Of a stretch of 64,000 nt of DNA, positions 62,201-64,000 are shown piece by piece (position 1 is the stretch's first letter; each line of letters starts with the position of its first letter). This DNA comes from Gonium pectorale (lineage: Eukaryota; Chlorophyta; Chlorophyceae; Chlamydomonadales; Volvocaceae), in NCBI GenBank assembly GCA_001584585.1, contig LSYV01000002.1:2349949-2413948 (forward strand), given 5' to 3'. The position numbers were made by a program, and so were the translations under genes. The notes beneath the pieces are model-generated. The model saw only the letters and a program-made list of their open reading frames with translations, did no database searches and was not told where the DNA came from.

Positions 62201-63737
62201 GCATAGGGAACTGCAGCGAGCGGAAGGCCTCGCCTTCCCCGCCCCCGCCGCCATCCCAGCCGCCGCGGCCGTACTTCACCCACACGGTGCCGCCCATGAC
62301 ATGGTGGCTCACAAAGCCCCGCACGACGGCGCGCAGGTCCGCCTCCACCAGCTCCTCCATGCCGTGCAGAGAGGACCATTCGGCCACCCCCAGCTCCTCG
62401 TCGCACCGCAGACTCGTCAACCCCTTCAGCACGCCCTCCGCCTCCAGCCTCGTCAGCCCCGGCCGCAGCTGCCAGCCGCTGACGTCCAGATCCCGGAGGC
62501 AGGAGAGGGGGTAGAGGTCCAACTGGAGGGGGCCCCGCGTGGGTAGAGCGCCCAAGTGGGAGGAGTCGTTGAGGGCCGCCAGGCGGAGGCACTGGAGGTG
62601 CTCCAGGGCGGAGAACAGGGGCGGCCAGGGGACCTCAGCTGGCGGCGCCGGCCGCTGTTGCTGGCCACCGGGAACTTCACCGCCGCCGCCGCCACCACCG
62701 CCGTCGATGGCGGCGGCGGCGTGAGCGGCGACGAGCCCAGGTCCAAGGCCGTCCAGTTCATCGTCGCTGTCGTCTTGCTCAGCGTCATCCATCAGGAAGG
62801 GATGGCCATGCTGACCCCCGACAGGTACTGCATGCACCGATGACGGCCGGACCATGTCCCACACGCCCTCCAGGGACAGGGAGGTCAACCTCGTCAGCGC
62901 CTCCAGCGCCTCGAGGTGACCCAATTCCAGGAAAGCCCCCCAGCCGCCCTCCAACGCCAGGTCCGTCAGGGAGGGGAGCAGCGCCAGGGGCGCCAGGGCG
63001 GCCGGCGCGGGGAGCGACTCCAAGCGCAGCACCAGGCTGCGGATCCACTGGCCGGGCCGCGGAGGCGGAGGCGGCACCGCGCTGGGCTGGACCCATGCCC
63101 GCGGATCGGTTGACGGCGCCGCAGCGGCGCCGAGGAGGGTCAGCAGCGCAGCAGTGAGCGGCGCAGCGAGATCGTAGTACGGCTGCTGCGGGTTTTGGAG
63201 CTGGCCTTTCTGCGGGTGGGACTGCGCCGCGGCGGCCTGTGCAGCTGGCGCGGCCCAAGGCCCAAGCGCGACGCCGCCGGCCTGACGCGCGGCCCGAGCC
63301 GCCTGCTGGGTCCTTTGAACTCCCTCAAGGCGAACGCGGGTGGCGAGCAGCGTGCTGAGGGTGTAGGAGACGTGGAGCGAGGGCAGGCGGTACGTCGCAA
63401 GCGCGGCCCCGTAGACTGCCAGCTCCCCGGGCAGGCCGGCGCCGGCAGCAGCAATGCGCGCGGGAGTGAGTGGCAGAGCGCAGACGGACATTGCGCGGCA
63501 GAAGAGGTGCGGGGGAAAGCGTTCCTGGGCGGCGGTTGCTGCGTCATGTGGGGCAGCGCCAGCACCTGGCAGCAGGTCCACAACCCGGCGGGGAAGCGAC
63601 AGGACTGAGTTCCAGCGCTTGCAGACGAGAGATGCGGTCCGTAGGGAGCGGAGCTCGAGGTGGCCCAGCGCTAGCTGGATGAGCGCGGGATCGGGGATGC
63701 CCCCGCCCCAATCAGGCACGTTCGAAACTTCGCTCAT
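59244..63737 (-). CDS. Large F-box / leucine-rich-repeat-like protein
   Basis: Probable substrate-recognition subunit of an SCF-type ubiquitin ligase. Five exons in phase: 63737-61999, 61669-61315, 60915-60400, 60276-59779, 59369-59244, giving 1077 aa. Near residues 12-50 it has a F-box-like stretch: IPDPALIQLALGHLELRSLR then TASLVCKRWNSVLS. Irregular leucine-rich repeats follow: LVLRLESLPAPAALAPLALL, LTDLALEGGWGAFLEL, LEALEALTRLTSLSLEGVWD, LEHLQCLRLAALND, LRDLDVSGWQL, LKGLTSLRCDEELGV, and later LTHLDLRTAP, LRALWLGL and LTALEELQLAGI. Repeats are separated by Ala/Gly/Pro-rich inserts, including poly-Gly runs from GCC/GCG repeats. Most introns lie in phase 0 at repeat edges. The start is the first Met before the F-box. 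Its intron 60916-61314 carries a copy of the 52-bp dispersed repeat. Confidence 0.85.
61145..61198 (+). repeat. Dispersed ~52-bp repeat, copy B, inside an intron
   Basis: Near-identical to 1178-1231 apart from one extra C, in the same orientation. It lies in the intron between the second and third exons of the F-box gene, antisense to that gene's transcript. Confidence 0.75.
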
Positions 63738-64000
63738 GTTGACAACTAGTTAAGCCCGTGGTTTAACCCACGAGTAGCTGCAAACGCATGCGTTTTGCAA
63801 CCGACACAACCTCTCCAGCCCTGTTGTGCGGTATTGGTTGAAAAGCTTAAATATGAGCACGGCGAACCTGCGGTGTGATGCCGTTGAAGCGTGACGACCT
63901 AACCGTCAACCAGCTGTCGTGACCGCGCTAAATGAGATGGAACTCTTCCGTTCGTACTTCAGACACCTAACGTCTACAAGCGACCATGTCGCGACTGCAG
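63738..64000. other. 5' flank of the F-box gene
   Basis: Upstream side of the minus-strand F-box gene. No open frame of note and no named promoter motif could be recognised. An A/T-richer patch at about 63838-63855 is the only compositional feature. Confidence 0.35.

Noticed and set aside
1..64000. CRISPR arrays, rRNA genes, bacterial-type operons or integrases
   Set aside because: The window is eukaryotic nuclear DNA. I saw no regularly spaced repeats of CRISPR type, no rRNA sequence and no recognisable integrase or complete transposon. tRNA genes were not scanned exhaustively by eye.

Overview
The window looks like nuclear DNA of a photosynthetic, flagellated green alga of the volvocalean (Chlamydomonas-like) type. 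The DNA is GC-rich. Genes are split into many short exons by GT-AG introns, proteins carry long Ala/Gln/Pro/Glu-rich low-complexity stretches, and several products have plastid-type N-termini. The P3A proton ATPase resembles the Dunaliella/Chlamydomonas type. Exon models were built by hand from splice sites and reading-frame continuity; none has transcript support. A 20-N assembly gap lies at 14496-14515.

Layout. 1-3374: no confident gene; minisatellite-like inverted repeats. 3375-9496 (-): plasma-membrane H+-ATPase with 14 exons, one a 24-nt microexon. 9497-15762: gene-poor, with a broken PHD finger near 10.4-11.2 kb and an orphan coding fragment near 14.1-14.3 kb. 15763-17474 (+): DUF506 (PDDEXK-like) protein. 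About 19640-20370 (-): broken inverted copy of the 5' part of the kinesin gene. 21904-24053 (-): unknown multi-exon gene with unresolved 5' end. 24054-27109: no gene recognised. 27110-29380 (-): plastid membrane protein with a duplicated domain.

From 29797 the window is gene-dense: kinesin-12-like motor (29797-37608, +), LSM7 (37917-38467, -), plastid ABCI10-type ABC ATPase (38684-40352, +), an unknown coiled-coil-like protein (40499-42045, -), a very large CDKL-family kinase with an IQ-motif N-terminal extension (42182-50007, +), a small single-span plastid protein (51698-53171, -), acyl-protein thioesterase (53740-56724, -), an NFKBIL1-like J-domain protein (57098-58877, +) and an F-box/leucine-rich protein (59244-63737, -).

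The 29-63 kb genes mostly alternate in strand, giving short divergent promoters (136 bp between the unknown gene and CDKL; 216 bp between LSM7 and ABCI10; about 0.4 kb elsewhere) and convergent 3' ends. No operon-like or pathway cluster is evident. The themes are housekeeping (proton pumping, mRNA decay/splicing, depalmitoylation), plastid (ABCI10, two thylakoid-type proteins) and cytoskeleton/cilium (kinesin-12, CDKL kinase). The most notable features are the CDKL kinase with IQ motifs and YRD in place of HRD, the domain-duplicated plastid protein, the inverted kinesin pseudogene, two GC-AG introns and the H+-ATPase microexon.
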